From an uncultured Granulosicoccaceae bacterium (lineage in GTDB: Bacteria; Pseudomonadota; Gammaproteobacteria; Granulosicoccales; Granulosicoccaceae): 64,000 bases of DNA. Below, one piece after another: positions 37,434-45,504 of this stretch. The stretch is taken from positions 1 through 64,000 of the forward strand of contig CALJNA010000087.1 in assembly GCA_937981955.1 (NCBI GenBank), read 5' to 3'. The stretch's first letter is position 1, and each line of letters starts with the position of its first letter. The position numbers and the translations under genes were made by a program. A model generated the notes under the pieces. It was given only the letters and a program-made list of their open reading frames with translations, was not told the DNA's origin and searched no databases.

Positions 37434-37863
37434 GGTTACCTGGGCAGTTGGTGAAGGTGTGTAAATGCATAAACTTGTACATGAATCCTTTTTAAGTAAT
37501 TGATGTTTTGTCTATTTCCTTTGTTATATACCAATCTGCATAGTACAAGGTAATAAATGTAATCAGTGAAACAGGCCCGTGGCTTCTGCTCGAAATTTGC
37601 CCTTTGATATTAATAATTATCGGGCTGCATCAGTGTTGAATTTGTTCAATGAGTATGGTTCTATGAGTGTGAGCGACGTAGAAAAAACTTTTGGCGTGCG
37701 ATATAAACACAAACTCTCTGGCTCTAGAATGGTATGAGCTTAAAATTGCATGAGCTCTTAAAGGGAGTAATCACTGAGCTTGATAACGTTCGCTTGGCAA
37801 ACTATCCAATAATTAGAACTATTCAGTACAAACTATCCAATTCACATGAGAGAGGTCAGCAGC
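37434..37863 (+). promoter_or_regulatory. Regulatory region upstream of fccB with repeated ACTATYC elements
   Basis: This 430-base AT-rich gap precedes fccB and the dsr operon, and also must contain the promoter of the divergent minus-strand cluster. CAAACTATCCAAT occurs twice (37798-37810, 37829-37841), 31 bases apart, and a third ACTATTC lies between (37818-37824). Spacing and direct orientation resemble binding sites of a regulator. No gene is visible. TATA-like elements are present but not assignable. Confidence 0.5.
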
Positions 37864-39138
37864 GTGAGTAATATCTCTAGAAGGCAGTTTAATACTATGC
37901 TCGGTGTGGGCGTAGCCAGCATAGCGGTTCCGGCCGGAATACGTGCACAAGCCAAACCCAAAGTGGTTGTCATTGGTGGTGGAGCTGCAGGCGCAACCAC
38001 GGCACGCTATGTAGCAAAAGACTCAAAAGGCGAAGTAGATGTTACGCTTATCTCAGCCGACGACAAATACACAACGTGCTTTTTCTCAAATCTGTACCTC
38101 GGCGACTTTCGAACGTTCGAATCGATTACACACTCATACGACAAGTTGTCCTCAGAGTACGGTGTAAAAACCGTTATCGGATATGCACAAGGTATCGATA
38201 CCGCAAAGAAAGCCGTGAGCATGGCCGACGGCTCATCGGTTCCTTACGATCGTCTTGTCGTGGCACCTGGTATCGATCTTAAATACGATAGCGTTCCAGG
38301 CTACTCGAAGGATGCTGCAGAAATTGCACCGCACGCATGGCAAGCTGGCGCGCAAACCCAGCTGCTGAAAAGCAAACTTGATGCATTGGAAAACGGTCAG
38401 AACATCGTTATGGTTCCGCCGCCAAACCCTTACCGTTGTCCTCCAGGACCATACGAACGTGTATCGATGATGGCGCATATTTTGAAAACGCGCGGTTTAA
38501 CTGATAGCAAAATCATTGTTGTTGACCCGAAACCAAAATTCTCCAAGCAAGGCCTGTTTATGGAAGGTTGGGAAAATCACTATTCAGGCATGGTGGAATG
38601 GTACGGGTCCGATGTGCACGGTGGCATTGCAGGTGTTGATGTAAACGCTGGCACAGTCGAAACCGACCTGGATACATTCGAAGGTGCGCTGTTAAATGTT
38701 ATTCCCGGTCAAAAAGCCGGGGCTATCGCATCGGAAGGTGGTTTGACCGACGATAGCGGTTTCTGCCCAATCGTTGCTGACTCCATGCGTTCCACCATGG
38801 ATGAGAATATCTATGTACTTGGGGACGCCAGTATTGCCGGTGCAATGCCAAAATCTGGATTCTCTGCCAATAGTCAGGCAAAGGTTGCTGCCATGAATAT
38901 AAGAGGCGACTTGCTGGACTCAAAAGTATTCCCGGCAAAATTCAGTAACACCTGCTGGAGCCTGATTGGAACAGACGATGGTGTAAAAGTTGGTGCACAA
39001 TACGCAGTTGAGGAAGGCAAAATTGCCTCTACTTCTAAATTTATAAGCCAGACCGGTGAAGATTCTGCTTTGCGAAAAACCACTTATGAAGAATCCCTCG
39101 GCTGGTACGACGGCATTACCACTGATATGTTTGGCTAA
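37864..39138 (+). CDS. fccB: Flavocytochrome c sulfide dehydrogenase, flavoprotein subunit
   Basis: This FAD protein oxidises sulfide in the periplasm. The GTG at 37864 follows GAGG at 37852-37855; an ATG at 37846 is open but less well placed. The 424 residues begin with a Tat signal (ISRRQFNTMLGVG). They have the FAD site VVVIGGGAAGATTA, a redox Cys in RCPPGPYER and another in NTCWSL, which form the active disulfide in known FccB, and the C-terminal FAD-binding VLGDAS. It precedes the dsr operon by a 247-base gap. The cytochrome subunit is not adjacent. Confidence 0.93.
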   Translation: MSNISRRQFNTMLGVGVASIAVPAGIRAQAKPKVVVIGGGAAGATTARYVAKDSKGEVDVTLISADDKYTTCFFSNLYLGDFRTFESITHSYDKLSSEYGVKTVIGYAQGIDTAKKAVSMADGSSVPYDRLVVAPGIDLKYDSVPGYSKDAAEIAPHAWQAGAQTQLLKSKLDALENGQNIVMVPPPNPYRCPPGPYERVSMMAHILKTRGLTDSKIIVVDPKPKFSKQGLFMEGWENHYSGMVEWYGSDVHGGIAGVDVNAGTVETDLDTFEGALLNVIPGQKAGAIASEGGLTDDSGFCPIVADSMRSTMDENIYVLGDASIAGAMPKSGFSANSQAKVAAMNIRGDLLDSKVFPAKFSNTCWSLIGTDDGVKVGAQYAVEEGKIASTSKFISQTGEDSALRKTTYEESLGWYDGITTDMFG

Positions 39139-39162
39139 ATCCTGACCAGGTCAGCTGTTACC

Positions 39163-39196
39163 AGTGATCAGCACCATCGAACGGGTGCTGATCACT
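39163..39196. repeat. 13-bp inverted repeat after fccB
   Basis: AGTGATCAGCACC (39163-39175) and GGTGCTGATCACT (39184-39196) form a perfect 13-base stem with an 8-base loop 25 bases after the fccB stop. There is no T-tract on either strand, so it may be a weak terminator, an RNA-stabilising hairpin or an operator. Confidence 0.75.
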
Positions 39197-39222
39197 TGAA
39201 TTCCCCTTAAGTCCGCAACATG

Positions 39223-39239
39223 TGTACAGTGCGTGTACA
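39223..39239. promoter_or_regulatory. 17-bp palindrome upstream of dsrA
   Basis: TGTACA at 39223-39228 and again at 39234-39239 are separated by five bases, giving TGTACAGTGCGTGTACA, an inverted repeat of 17 bases. It is about 150 bases upstream of dsrA and is a good candidate operator. The regulator is unknown. Confidence 0.55.
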
Positions 39240-39264
39240 AGCCTCCCAAATGACTATGTTTAGC

Positions 39265-39282
39265 CTATTCCTTTAGGAATAG
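39265..39282 (+). promoter_or_regulatory. CTATTCC/GGAATAG hairpin upstream of dsrA
   Basis: A perfect 7-base stem with a TTTA loop lies about 100 bases before dsrA. The arm CTATTCC resembles the repeated ACTATYC of the fccB promoter, so it may be a related regulator site. It has no T-tract. Confidence 0.45.
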
Positions 39283-39385
39283 TGTTGGGGCGATTCTTTC
39301 TGCACAAAGATGGATAGTCGTTTCAAGTTCAACCCACTACAATGTACGAATTCCCAGTTTTTCAATGGCCCGGAGCCTGAATGCC

Positions 39386-40663
39386 ATGACCGATAAAGAC
39401 CCGGACAACAAGCACGACACCCCCATGCTCGATCACCTGGAAACAGGTCCGTGGCCAAGTTTCGTATCCGGTATCAAGCGCCTGCGTGATGACCATCCCA
39501 GTGACCGGGTCAATGGCATGGCGAATGATTTGCTTGGACAGCTTGAACATTCCTACAAAACCCGTAAGGGTTATTGGAAGGGTGGAACGGTCAGTGTGTA
39601 TGGCTATGGTGGCGGCATCATTCCGCGCTTCTCCGAAGTCGGCGATATGTTCCCCAAGTCACGGGAGTTTCATACCTTGCGCGTGCAACCACCAGCGGGA
39701 AATCACTACACCACTGATGTGCTGCGTGATCTGGCCGACAGTTGGGAAAAACACGGTTCAGGTCTGGTCACATTTCACGGCCAAACCGGCAATATCATGT
39801 TCATCGGTGCAACAACCGAAAACACCCAGCATTTTTTCGATGACATAAACGAATACGGATTCGATCTAGGTGGTGCCGGACCATGTGTTCGAACGGCGAT
39901 GTCTTGCGTTGGCGCTTCGCGTTGTGAAATGTCGTGTACAAACGAGCATAAAGTTCATCGTAGCCTGGTTAACAATTTCACTGACGATGTGCACCGACCA
40001 GCGTTGCCGTACAAATTCAAATTCAAAGTATCGGGTTGTCCCAATGACTGCATGAATTCTATTGAACGAGCAGACTTCGCTGTTATTGGTACGTGGCGCG
40101 ATGACATGAAAGTTGATCAGGATGCATTCAAACAGTACGTGGAAAAGAAAGGCCGGCAACACGTCATAGACAACATAATTACACGATGCCCAACCAACTC
40201 GCTGTCGCTAAAGGAAGATGACAGCATCGAAGTGGACAATCGAAACTGCGTACGCTGTATGCATTGCCTGAACGTCGTGCCGTCAGCCTTTAGCCCGGGT
40301 GACGACAAAGGCGTTAGCATTCTGATTGGTGGAAAGCGCACGCTGAAAATTGGCGATCTGTTTGGCACTGTCATCGTTCCCTTTATGCGTCTGGAAACCG
40401 AAGAGGACTACGAACGTATTGTTGAAATTGCAGAAGAAACCATCGACTTCTTTGCCGAAAATGCACTCGAGCATGAGCGTACCGGTGAAATGATTGAACG
40501 CATCGGATTAGTTAACTTTCTTGAAGGTATCGGAGTCGACGTTGATCCCAACATGGTATCTCACCCTCGTGAAAGCTCGTATGTGCGTATGGACGATTGG
40601 GATGAAGAAGCGGCAAAGTGGTTTGAGCGCAGGGCCGAAGCGGCTGCAGGGAGTAACGCCTGA
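39386..40663 (+). CDS. dsrA: Dissimilatory sulfite reductase alpha subunit (reverse-type)
   Basis: DsrA with DsrB forms the cytoplasmic sirohaem enzyme that here would oxidise sulfane sulfur to sulfite. From the ATG at 39386 (CGGAG at 39371-39375) it has 425 residues; an upstream ATG at 39365 lacks a ribosome site. Sirohaem/[4Fe-4S] cysteines are in CVGASRCEMSC and VSGCPNDC. A ferredoxin domain near residue 290 has NRNCVRCMHCL. The presence of dsrE, F, H and L nearby indicates the oxidative type. dsrB overlaps by TGATG. Confidence 0.97.
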   Translation: MTDKDPDNKHDTPMLDHLETGPWPSFVSGIKRLRDDHPSDRVNGMANDLLGQLEHSYKTRKGYWKGGTVSVYGYGGGIIPRFSEVGDMFPKSREFHTLRVQPPAGNHYTTDVLRDLADSWEKHGSGLVTFHGQTGNIMFIGATTENTQHFFDDINEYGFDLGGAGPCVRTAMSCVGASRCEMSCTNEHKVHRSLVNNFTDDVHRPALPYKFKFKVSGCPNDCMNSIERADFAVIGTWRDDMKVDQDAFKQYVEKKGRQHVIDNIITRCPTNSLSLKEDDSIEVDNRNCVRCMHCLNVVPSAFSPGDDKGVSILIGGKRTLKIGDLFGTVIVPFMRLETEEDYERIVEIAEETIDFFAENALEHERTGEMIERIGLVNFLEGIGVDVDPNMVSHPRESSYVRMDDWDEEAAKWFERRAEAAAGSNA

Positions 40664-41754
40664 TGTCTAAAACCAATTCAGCTAAGAAGGAAATGCGTCC
40701 GGCCATTGAGAGCGGTTGCCCTGACGGGATGCAGTATTTGCATCCGGTTATGCTTCGTAACTTTGGCCAATGGGTAAACCACACACATCCGAAACCTGGT
40801 GTGCTGTGTCATATTGCCGCCAGTGGCGAATCCATCTGGACGGTGCGTGCTGGTACTCAGCGAATTCTTGACGTCTACACGCTTCGCAAACTGTGCGATA
40901 TAGGTGATGAATACGCCGATGGACACGTTCGCTTCACCATTCGATCAAACATTGAATATATGGTGGACAAGGAAGAGAAAGTTGAGCCTTTGATTAAAGC
41001 ACTGGGCGATGCCGGATTCATAGTGGGAGGCACGCAGAATACGGTTGCCATGATTTCACACACGCAAGGTTGGTTGCACTGCGATATTCCGGGCACCGAT
41101 GCCTCCGGTATAGTGAAATCGATGATGGACGAACTCATACACGAGTTTACTCATGCCGAAATGCCAAACCGCGTGCATATCACCACATCATGTTGTCAGA
41201 TTAACTGCGGTGGTCAGGGCGATATTGCCATTAATATCCAGCACACCAAGCCACCGAAGATTAATCATGATCTGGTTGCCAACGTGTGCGAAAGACCATC
41301 GGTAGTGGCGCGTTGCCCTGTTGCAGCGATTCGTCCGGCTATGGTGAATGGCAAGCCCTCGCTTGAAGTTGATGAAAAGAAATGCATTTGTTGCGGTGCT
41401 TGTTATCCGCCATGTCCGCCAATGCAAATCAACGACCCTGAACATTCCAAGTTGGCTGTGTGGGTGGGTGGTAATCACTCTAATGCTCGCAGTAAGCCGT
41501 CGTTTCAGAAACTCGTTGCTGCAGGCATTCCGAATAATCCGCCGCGCTGGCCCGAGGCTACCGAGGTGGTTAAAAAGATTCTTTATGCTTACAAGGAAGA
41601 TGCAAAAGACTGGGAACGCATAAACGACTGGATCGATCGTATTGGCTGGCCGCGTTTTTTCGAGATCACAGACTTGCCGTTCACCAAGTTCCATATTGAT
41701 AATTGGCGCGGTTCGAGAAAAAGTTTGAATTCATCCAGCCATATCAGGTTCTAG
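40663..41754 (+). CDS. dsrB: Dissimilatory sulfite reductase beta subunit (reverse-type)
   Basis: DsrB pairs with DsrA and holds the catalytic sirohaem. The 363 residues include the early SGCPDGMQYLHPVMLRNFG, the cluster and sirohaem Cys region ITTSCCQINCGGQGD with VARCPVAAIRPA, and the ferredoxin stretch CICCGACYPPCPP. Its ATG overlaps the dsrA stop, and dsrE follows after 9 bases. The protein aligns with normal family length. Confidence 0.97.
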   Translation: MSKTNSAKKEMRPAIESGCPDGMQYLHPVMLRNFGQWVNHTHPKPGVLCHIAASGESIWTVRAGTQRILDVYTLRKLCDIGDEYADGHVRFTIRSNIEYMVDKEEKVEPLIKALGDAGFIVGGTQNTVAMISHTQGWLHCDIPGTDASGIVKSMMDELIHEFTHAEMPNRVHITTSCCQINCGGQGDIAINIQHTKPPKINHDLVANVCERPSVVARCPVAAIRPAMVNGKPSLEVDEKKCICCGACYPPCPPMQINDPEHSKLAVWVGGNHSNARSKPSFQKLVAAGIPNNPPRWPEATEVVKKILYAYKEDAKDWERINDWIDRIGWPRFFEITDLPFTKFHIDNWRGSRKSLNSSSHIRF

Positions 41755-41763
41755 GGTTTGCGC

Positions 41764-42156
41764 ATGAAGTTAGCTGTGCTTATTAATGAAGGTCCGTATC
41801 AACATCAGGCTTCAGACTCCGCCTATCAATTTGTGACTGCGGCTCTGGCTGCAGGCCATGAGGTCATGCGGGTGTTTTTCTACCACGATGGTGTTAACAA
41901 CGGCACGCGCCTGACCACGCCCCCACAAGACGATCGGCATATTCAGAGGCGTTGGAGTGCTTTGGCAGATGAGCACAAGCTCGATTTAGTGTTGTGTGTA
42001 GCTGCCTGTCAGCGACGTGGGCTGGTTGACGAAGGTGAAATGAAACGCAACAGCAAAGATGCACACAATATTGCTGATGGGTTTCGCATATCCGGATTGG
42101 GTCAGTTGGTTGAAGCTGGTATTGAAGCAGACCGACTAGTGACGTTTGGCGATTGA
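41764..42156 (+). CDS. dsrE: Sulfur relay protein DsrE (TusD homologue)
   Basis: DsrE is the persulfide-carrying subunit of DsrEFH, which passes sulfur to DsrC. From the ATG at 41764 (TTG at 41758 is a less likely start) the 130 residues carry the active Cys78 in LVLCVAACQRRG, the same position reported for the Allochromatium protein. dsrF starts at the next base after its stop. Confidence 0.96.
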   Translation: MKLAVLINEGPYQHQASDSAYQFVTAALAAGHEVMRVFFYHDGVNNGTRLTTPPQDDRHIQRRWSALADEHKLDLVLCVAACQRRGLVDEGEMKRNSKDAHNIADGFRISGLGQLVEAGIEADRLVTFGD

Positions 42157-42546
42157 ATGATGGAAGATGAAGAATATCAAGGCGGTGAGGTAAAGAAGTT
42201 TCTTTATGTCAACCGTCGCCTGCCACATGGCACTGTGTACGCGCTCGAGTCGCTTGAAACCGTGCTAATCGGCGCCGCGTTTGATCAGGATGTCAGCATG
42301 TTGTTTATCGATGATGGGGTCTACCAACTCAAAAAAGATCAAGCACCTGAGAGTATTGAATTTAAAAATTTCTCGAAAACCTATCGTGCATTGGAAATGT
42401 ACGATGTGGAGAAACTGTTTGTTGAGCGTGAATCACTGGAGGAGCGTGGTTTGAGTGAAGACGATTTACTGGTTGACGTGGAAGTTATTGCCTCCAAAGA
42501 GGTAAAAGCCTTAATCGATCAGAACGATGTAGTGTTGAGCTTTTAA
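42157..42546 (+). CDS. dsrF: Sulfur relay protein DsrF (TusC homologue)
   Basis: DsrF is a structural partner in the DsrE2F2H2 hexamer. The 129-residue protein has KKFLYVNRRLPHGTVYALESLETVLIGAAFDQ, typical of TusC/DsrF. The protein shows no active cysteine in that region, as in the non-catalytic subunit. It directly abuts dsrE and is followed by dsrH three bases after its stop. Confidence 0.95.
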   Translation: MMEDEEYQGGEVKKFLYVNRRLPHGTVYALESLETVLIGAAFDQDVSMLFIDDGVYQLKKDQAPESIEFKNFSKTYRALEMYDVEKLFVERESLEERGLSEDDLLVDVEVIASKEVKALIDQNDVVLSF

Positions 42547-42549
42547 ATT

Positions 42550-42858
42550 ATGAGCACACTGAATATCGTCAATAAATCCCCATTTGAAAAACGCACTCTC
42601 GAACAATGCTTAAAACGCATCGGTGAAGGCGATAGTGTTTTGTTAATTGAAGATGCGACAATCAGTGCCGTTAATGGCACTGCTTACGCAAACCTGCTGC
42701 TCGAAGCGTCGAAGCAATCCAGGCTTTATGTGCTGCAACCCGATTTACAGGCAAGGGGCTTCGCGGAGAAACCTTTGCTCGATCCGGTTGAAGCAGTTGA
42801 CTATGCCGGTTTTGTAGATTTGGTCGTCAAACATGAACGTGTGCATTCCTGGCTGTAA
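42550..42858 (+). CDS. dsrH: Sulfur relay protein DsrH (TusB homologue)
   Basis: The 102-residue third subunit of DsrEFH. It begins MSTLNIVNKSPFEKRTLEQCLKR, and the Cys at residue 20 is where Allochromatium DsrH has its conserved cysteine. The VLLIEDATISA segment is typical of the family. It sits between dsrF and dsrC in the standard order. Confidence 0.94.
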   Translation: MSTLNIVNKSPFEKRTLEQCLKRIGEGDSVLLIEDATISAVNGTAYANLLLEASKQSRLYVLQPDLQARGFAEKPLLDPVEAVDYAGFVDLVVKHERVHSWL

Positions 42859-42883
42859 GTGAAAAATTTCTTAGGAGAAACCA

Positions 42884-43216
42884 ATGGCAATTGATGTAAA
42901 TGGCAAGTCGCTTGAAACCGATGAAGAGGGCTACCTGGCCGATCTTTCAGACTGGGAGCCTGAAGTGGCGACCGTTATGGCAGGCATCGATGACTGTGAC
43001 CTTACCGAAAATCACTGGGAGGTGATTAACTTTTTGCGTGAGTATTATGAGGAGTATCAAATTGCTCCGGCAGTACGAGTGCTAACCAAGGCAATTGGCA
43101 AAAAGTTGGGTAAAGACAAAGGCAGTAGCAAATATTTGTATGAACTTTATCCTTACGGACCTGCGAAACAAGCTTGTAAATACGCTGGTTTACCTAAGCC
43201 AACCGGTTGCGTGTAG
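42884..43216 (+). CDS. dsrC: Sulfur carrier protein DsrC (TusE homologue)
   Basis: DsrC carries the sulfur bound for DsrAB and is the substrate of the membrane complex. The 110 residues end in the mobile arm with both redox cysteines: Cys98 in QACKYAGLP and the penultimate Cys109 (PTGCV), 11 residues apart, as expected for the active form. It has the family YLADLSDWEPEVA start. A good ribosome site (AGGAGA) precedes it, so strong expression is plausible. Confidence 0.97.
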   Translation: MAIDVNGKSLETDEEGYLADLSDWEPEVATVMAGIDDCDLTENHWEVINFLREYYEEYQIAPAVRVLTKAIGKKLGKDKGSSKYLYELYPYGPAKQACKYAGLPKPTGCV

Positions 43217-43254
43217 TCAGATAATCCAACCGATAAACTGAACAGGGCAATCCA

Positions 43255-43998
43255 ATGGGACTCGTGCTCAGCGGCATTTTGTATGTCACATTGATTGTAT
43301 TCGCACTTGGCCTGTTGCGCCGCATAGTTCGATACGCCTCAACGCCTGCGCCGTTAAAGATACCAACCACCCCAGCACCCACAACCAGGTCGGGTGTGGT
43401 GTTTCGTTTGGGCCGTGAAGTGGTTTTTTTCGAAAGCCTTTTCAAGGCGTCGAAATGGACATGGTTGTTCGGGTGGTTATTTCATGCCGGCTTGTTTTTC
43501 GTGCTGCTTTGTCACTTGCGTTATTTCACTGAACCGGTTTGGGGATGGGTGGCTCTTATCGCACCTTTTAGTCCCTATGCGGGCATTATGATGTTGGTCG
43601 GGCTCGCAGGATTACTCTCCAGACGATTTCTCGTTGATCGTGTGCGATACATTTCAGCCCCTTCCGATTTTTTAATGCTGATTTTTTTAATGGCCATTGC
43701 CGGCTCCGGTCTTGCAATGCGCTATGGTTTGCATGCGGACATTGTTCAGGTTAAACAGTTTGCTTTGGGTTTGTTCTCTTTTGACTTTGGCTACCTGGCC
43801 TTCAATCCGGTGCTGGTCATTCATTTGCTGCTAGTCGCTGTGCTGCTACTTATTTTTCCGTTTTCAAAACTCTTGCACGCACCTGGCTTGTTCTTTAGTC
43901 CGTCGCGTAATCAGGTTGATAACCCACGCGAGCGTCGTCACATTGCCCGTTGGGCGAAACCGTTTGATGCCACTCGCTCTGAGAAATATCGTGGCTAA
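43255..43998 (+). CDS. dsrM: DsrM, cytochrome b-type membrane subunit
   Basis: DsrM is the NarI-like haem b subunit of DsrMKJOP, which sits in the cytoplasmic membrane. The 247 residues contain about five membrane helices (e.g. GILYVTLIVFALGLL, GLFFVLLCHLRYF, YAGIMMLVGLAGLL) with His at likely haem positions (LFHAGLF, HLRYF, VIHLLL). It is shorter than some homologues. Its stop overlaps the dsrK start by eight bases. Confidence 0.94.
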   Translation: MGLVLSGILYVTLIVFALGLLRRIVRYASTPAPLKIPTTPAPTTRSGVVFRLGREVVFFESLFKASKWTWLFGWLFHAGLFFVLLCHLRYFTEPVWGWVALIAPFSPYAGIMMLVGLAGLLSRRFLVDRVRYISAPSDFLMLIFLMAIAGSGLAMRYGLHADIVQVKQFALGLFSFDFGYLAFNPVLVIHLLLVAVLLLIFPFSKLLHAPGLFFSPSRNQVDNPRERRHIARWAKPFDATRSEKYRG

Positions 43999-45490
43999 GC
44001 CGCCGGAATTCGATATACCTGAAGCCGGTGACTATATTTTCACACCGCCGGTTATGCCTGATGCCATGTCGCATAGCCAACCATATGTTGCCAAAGATGT
44101 GCATCAGGAAGCCATTGGCTTTCCGGGTGAACTTATCGATAACTGGCAGCAGGTTGCCGTTGATAAGCTTGGTGAATTAACAAAGAAATATCGTGGTCTG
44201 CAGGTTTATCTTGATTCGTGCGTTAAGTGCGGTGCATGCACCGACAAGTGTCATTACTTTCTGGGCACCGGTGACCCTAAAAATATGCCCGTAGCCCGGC
44301 AAGATCTATTGCGTAAAGTCTATCGTCGGTACTACACGCTACCTGGAAAGTATTTCCCCAAATTGGTGGGCGCCGAAGACCTGACAGAAGAGGTTCTCGA
44401 CGACTGGTACAAGTATTACCACCAGTGTTCACAGTGTCGCCGCTGCTCTGTGTATTGTCCGTACGGAATTGATACCGCTGAAGTGTCAATGGCTGCAAGA
44501 GAAATCATGGACACAGTGGGTAAGGGGCAAAAGTACTGCAACGAAATTATTGGCAAGGTACACAAAATTGGTAATAACCTCGGCTTGCCAGAGCCTGCAC
44601 TGGCCGACACGCTAGAAGGCCTCGAAGAAGATGTACTTGAAGATGACGGTGTACCGGTAAAGTTTCCGTTAAATGTAAAAGGCGCTGATATTTTACTGGT
44701 AACACCGTCGGCCGATTTTTTTGCCGAACCGCATATCGATGGCTTGATTGGTTACGCCAAAGTATTTCACCAGGCCGGCTTAAGCTGGACGGTATCCTCG
44801 CACGCATCTGAAGCGGCCAATTTCGGGTTGTTTATTGGCAGTTACGAGAACATGCAAAAGGTAGCAGTGCGGATTCGCGAAGCCGCGCTCGAATTGGGCG
44901 TTAAACGTATCGTATTTGGCGAGTGTGGGCATGCCTGGCGTGTTGGCTACAGCTTTTTGAACACGCTTGCCGGTCCGTTTGACTTTCTTGACCCCAACTA
45001 CCCAGTGCCACAACATATTGTCGAAGTTACGCACGATCTTATGCAACAGGGTCGTATCAAACTCGACCCTGAAGCAAACGATGACAAGCGCGTTACGTTT
45101 CACGATTCATGCAACGTTGCGCGGGCATCGCGAATGGGCAGCAAAGCAGGGGGGCAATTCACGTTGCCGCGGGAAATTATCAAGGCATCCTGCAATCATT
45201 TTTACGATATGCGCGCTGACACGATCGGAGAAGCAACGTTCTGTTGTGGTGGTGGCGGCGGTTTGTTAACCGATGACCTTATCGAGCTGCGTACCAAAGG
45301 TGCGTTACCGCGCATGCAGGCACTTAAAGAACTCAACGATCAGCATCAAATCACTCATATGGCAGCGATTTGTGCCATCTGTAAAAGTCAGTTTGCCAAA
45401 GTGCTGCCGTACTACGGCTTTGAAATGGACCAGATTATCAGTGTGCATCAGCTGGTTGGCGATGCGCTGGTGATGGACACTGAGCACTAA
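43991..45490 (+). CDS. dsrK: DsrK, HdrD-like iron-sulfur subunit
   Basis: DsrK is thought to reduce or oxidise DsrC disulfide at the cytoplasmic face of DsrMKJOP. From GTG 43991 (8-base overlap with dsrM) the protein has 499 residues, starting MAKPPEFDIPE. Two [4Fe-4S] motifs are CVKCGACTDKC and CSQCRRCSVYC. The C-terminal CCG-type cluster motifs are CGHAWRVGY and CCGGGGG. The longer frame from 43916 overlaps dsrM and is unlikely. Confidence 0.95.
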   Translation: MAKPPEFDIPEAGDYIFTPPVMPDAMSHSQPYVAKDVHQEAIGFPGELIDNWQQVAVDKLGELTKKYRGLQVYLDSCVKCGACTDKCHYFLGTGDPKNMPVARQDLLRKVYRRYYTLPGKYFPKLVGAEDLTEEVLDDWYKYYHQCSQCRRCSVYCPYGIDTAEVSMAAREIMDTVGKGQKYCNEIIGKVHKIGNNLGLPEPALADTLEGLEEDVLEDDGVPVKFPLNVKGADILLVTPSADFFAEPHIDGLIGYAKVFHQAGLSWTVSSHASEAANFGLFIGSYENMQKVAVRIREAALELGVKRIVFGECGHAWRVGYSFLNTLAGPFDFLDPNYPVPQHIVEVTHDLMQQGRIKLDPEANDDKRVTFHDSCNVARASRMGSKAGGQFTLPREIIKASCNHFYDMRADTIGEATFCCGGGGGLLTDDLIELRTKGALPRMQALKELNDQHQITHMAAICAICKSQFAKVLPYYGFEMDQIISVHQLVGDALVMDTEH

Positions 45491-45504
45491 CGCCGGAGAC
45501 CTAA

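Noticed and set aside
43916-43990. Upstream extension of dsrK
   Set aside because: It overlaps dsrM by 83 bases; the GTG at 43991 gives a natural MAKPPEFD start and an 8-base overlap.
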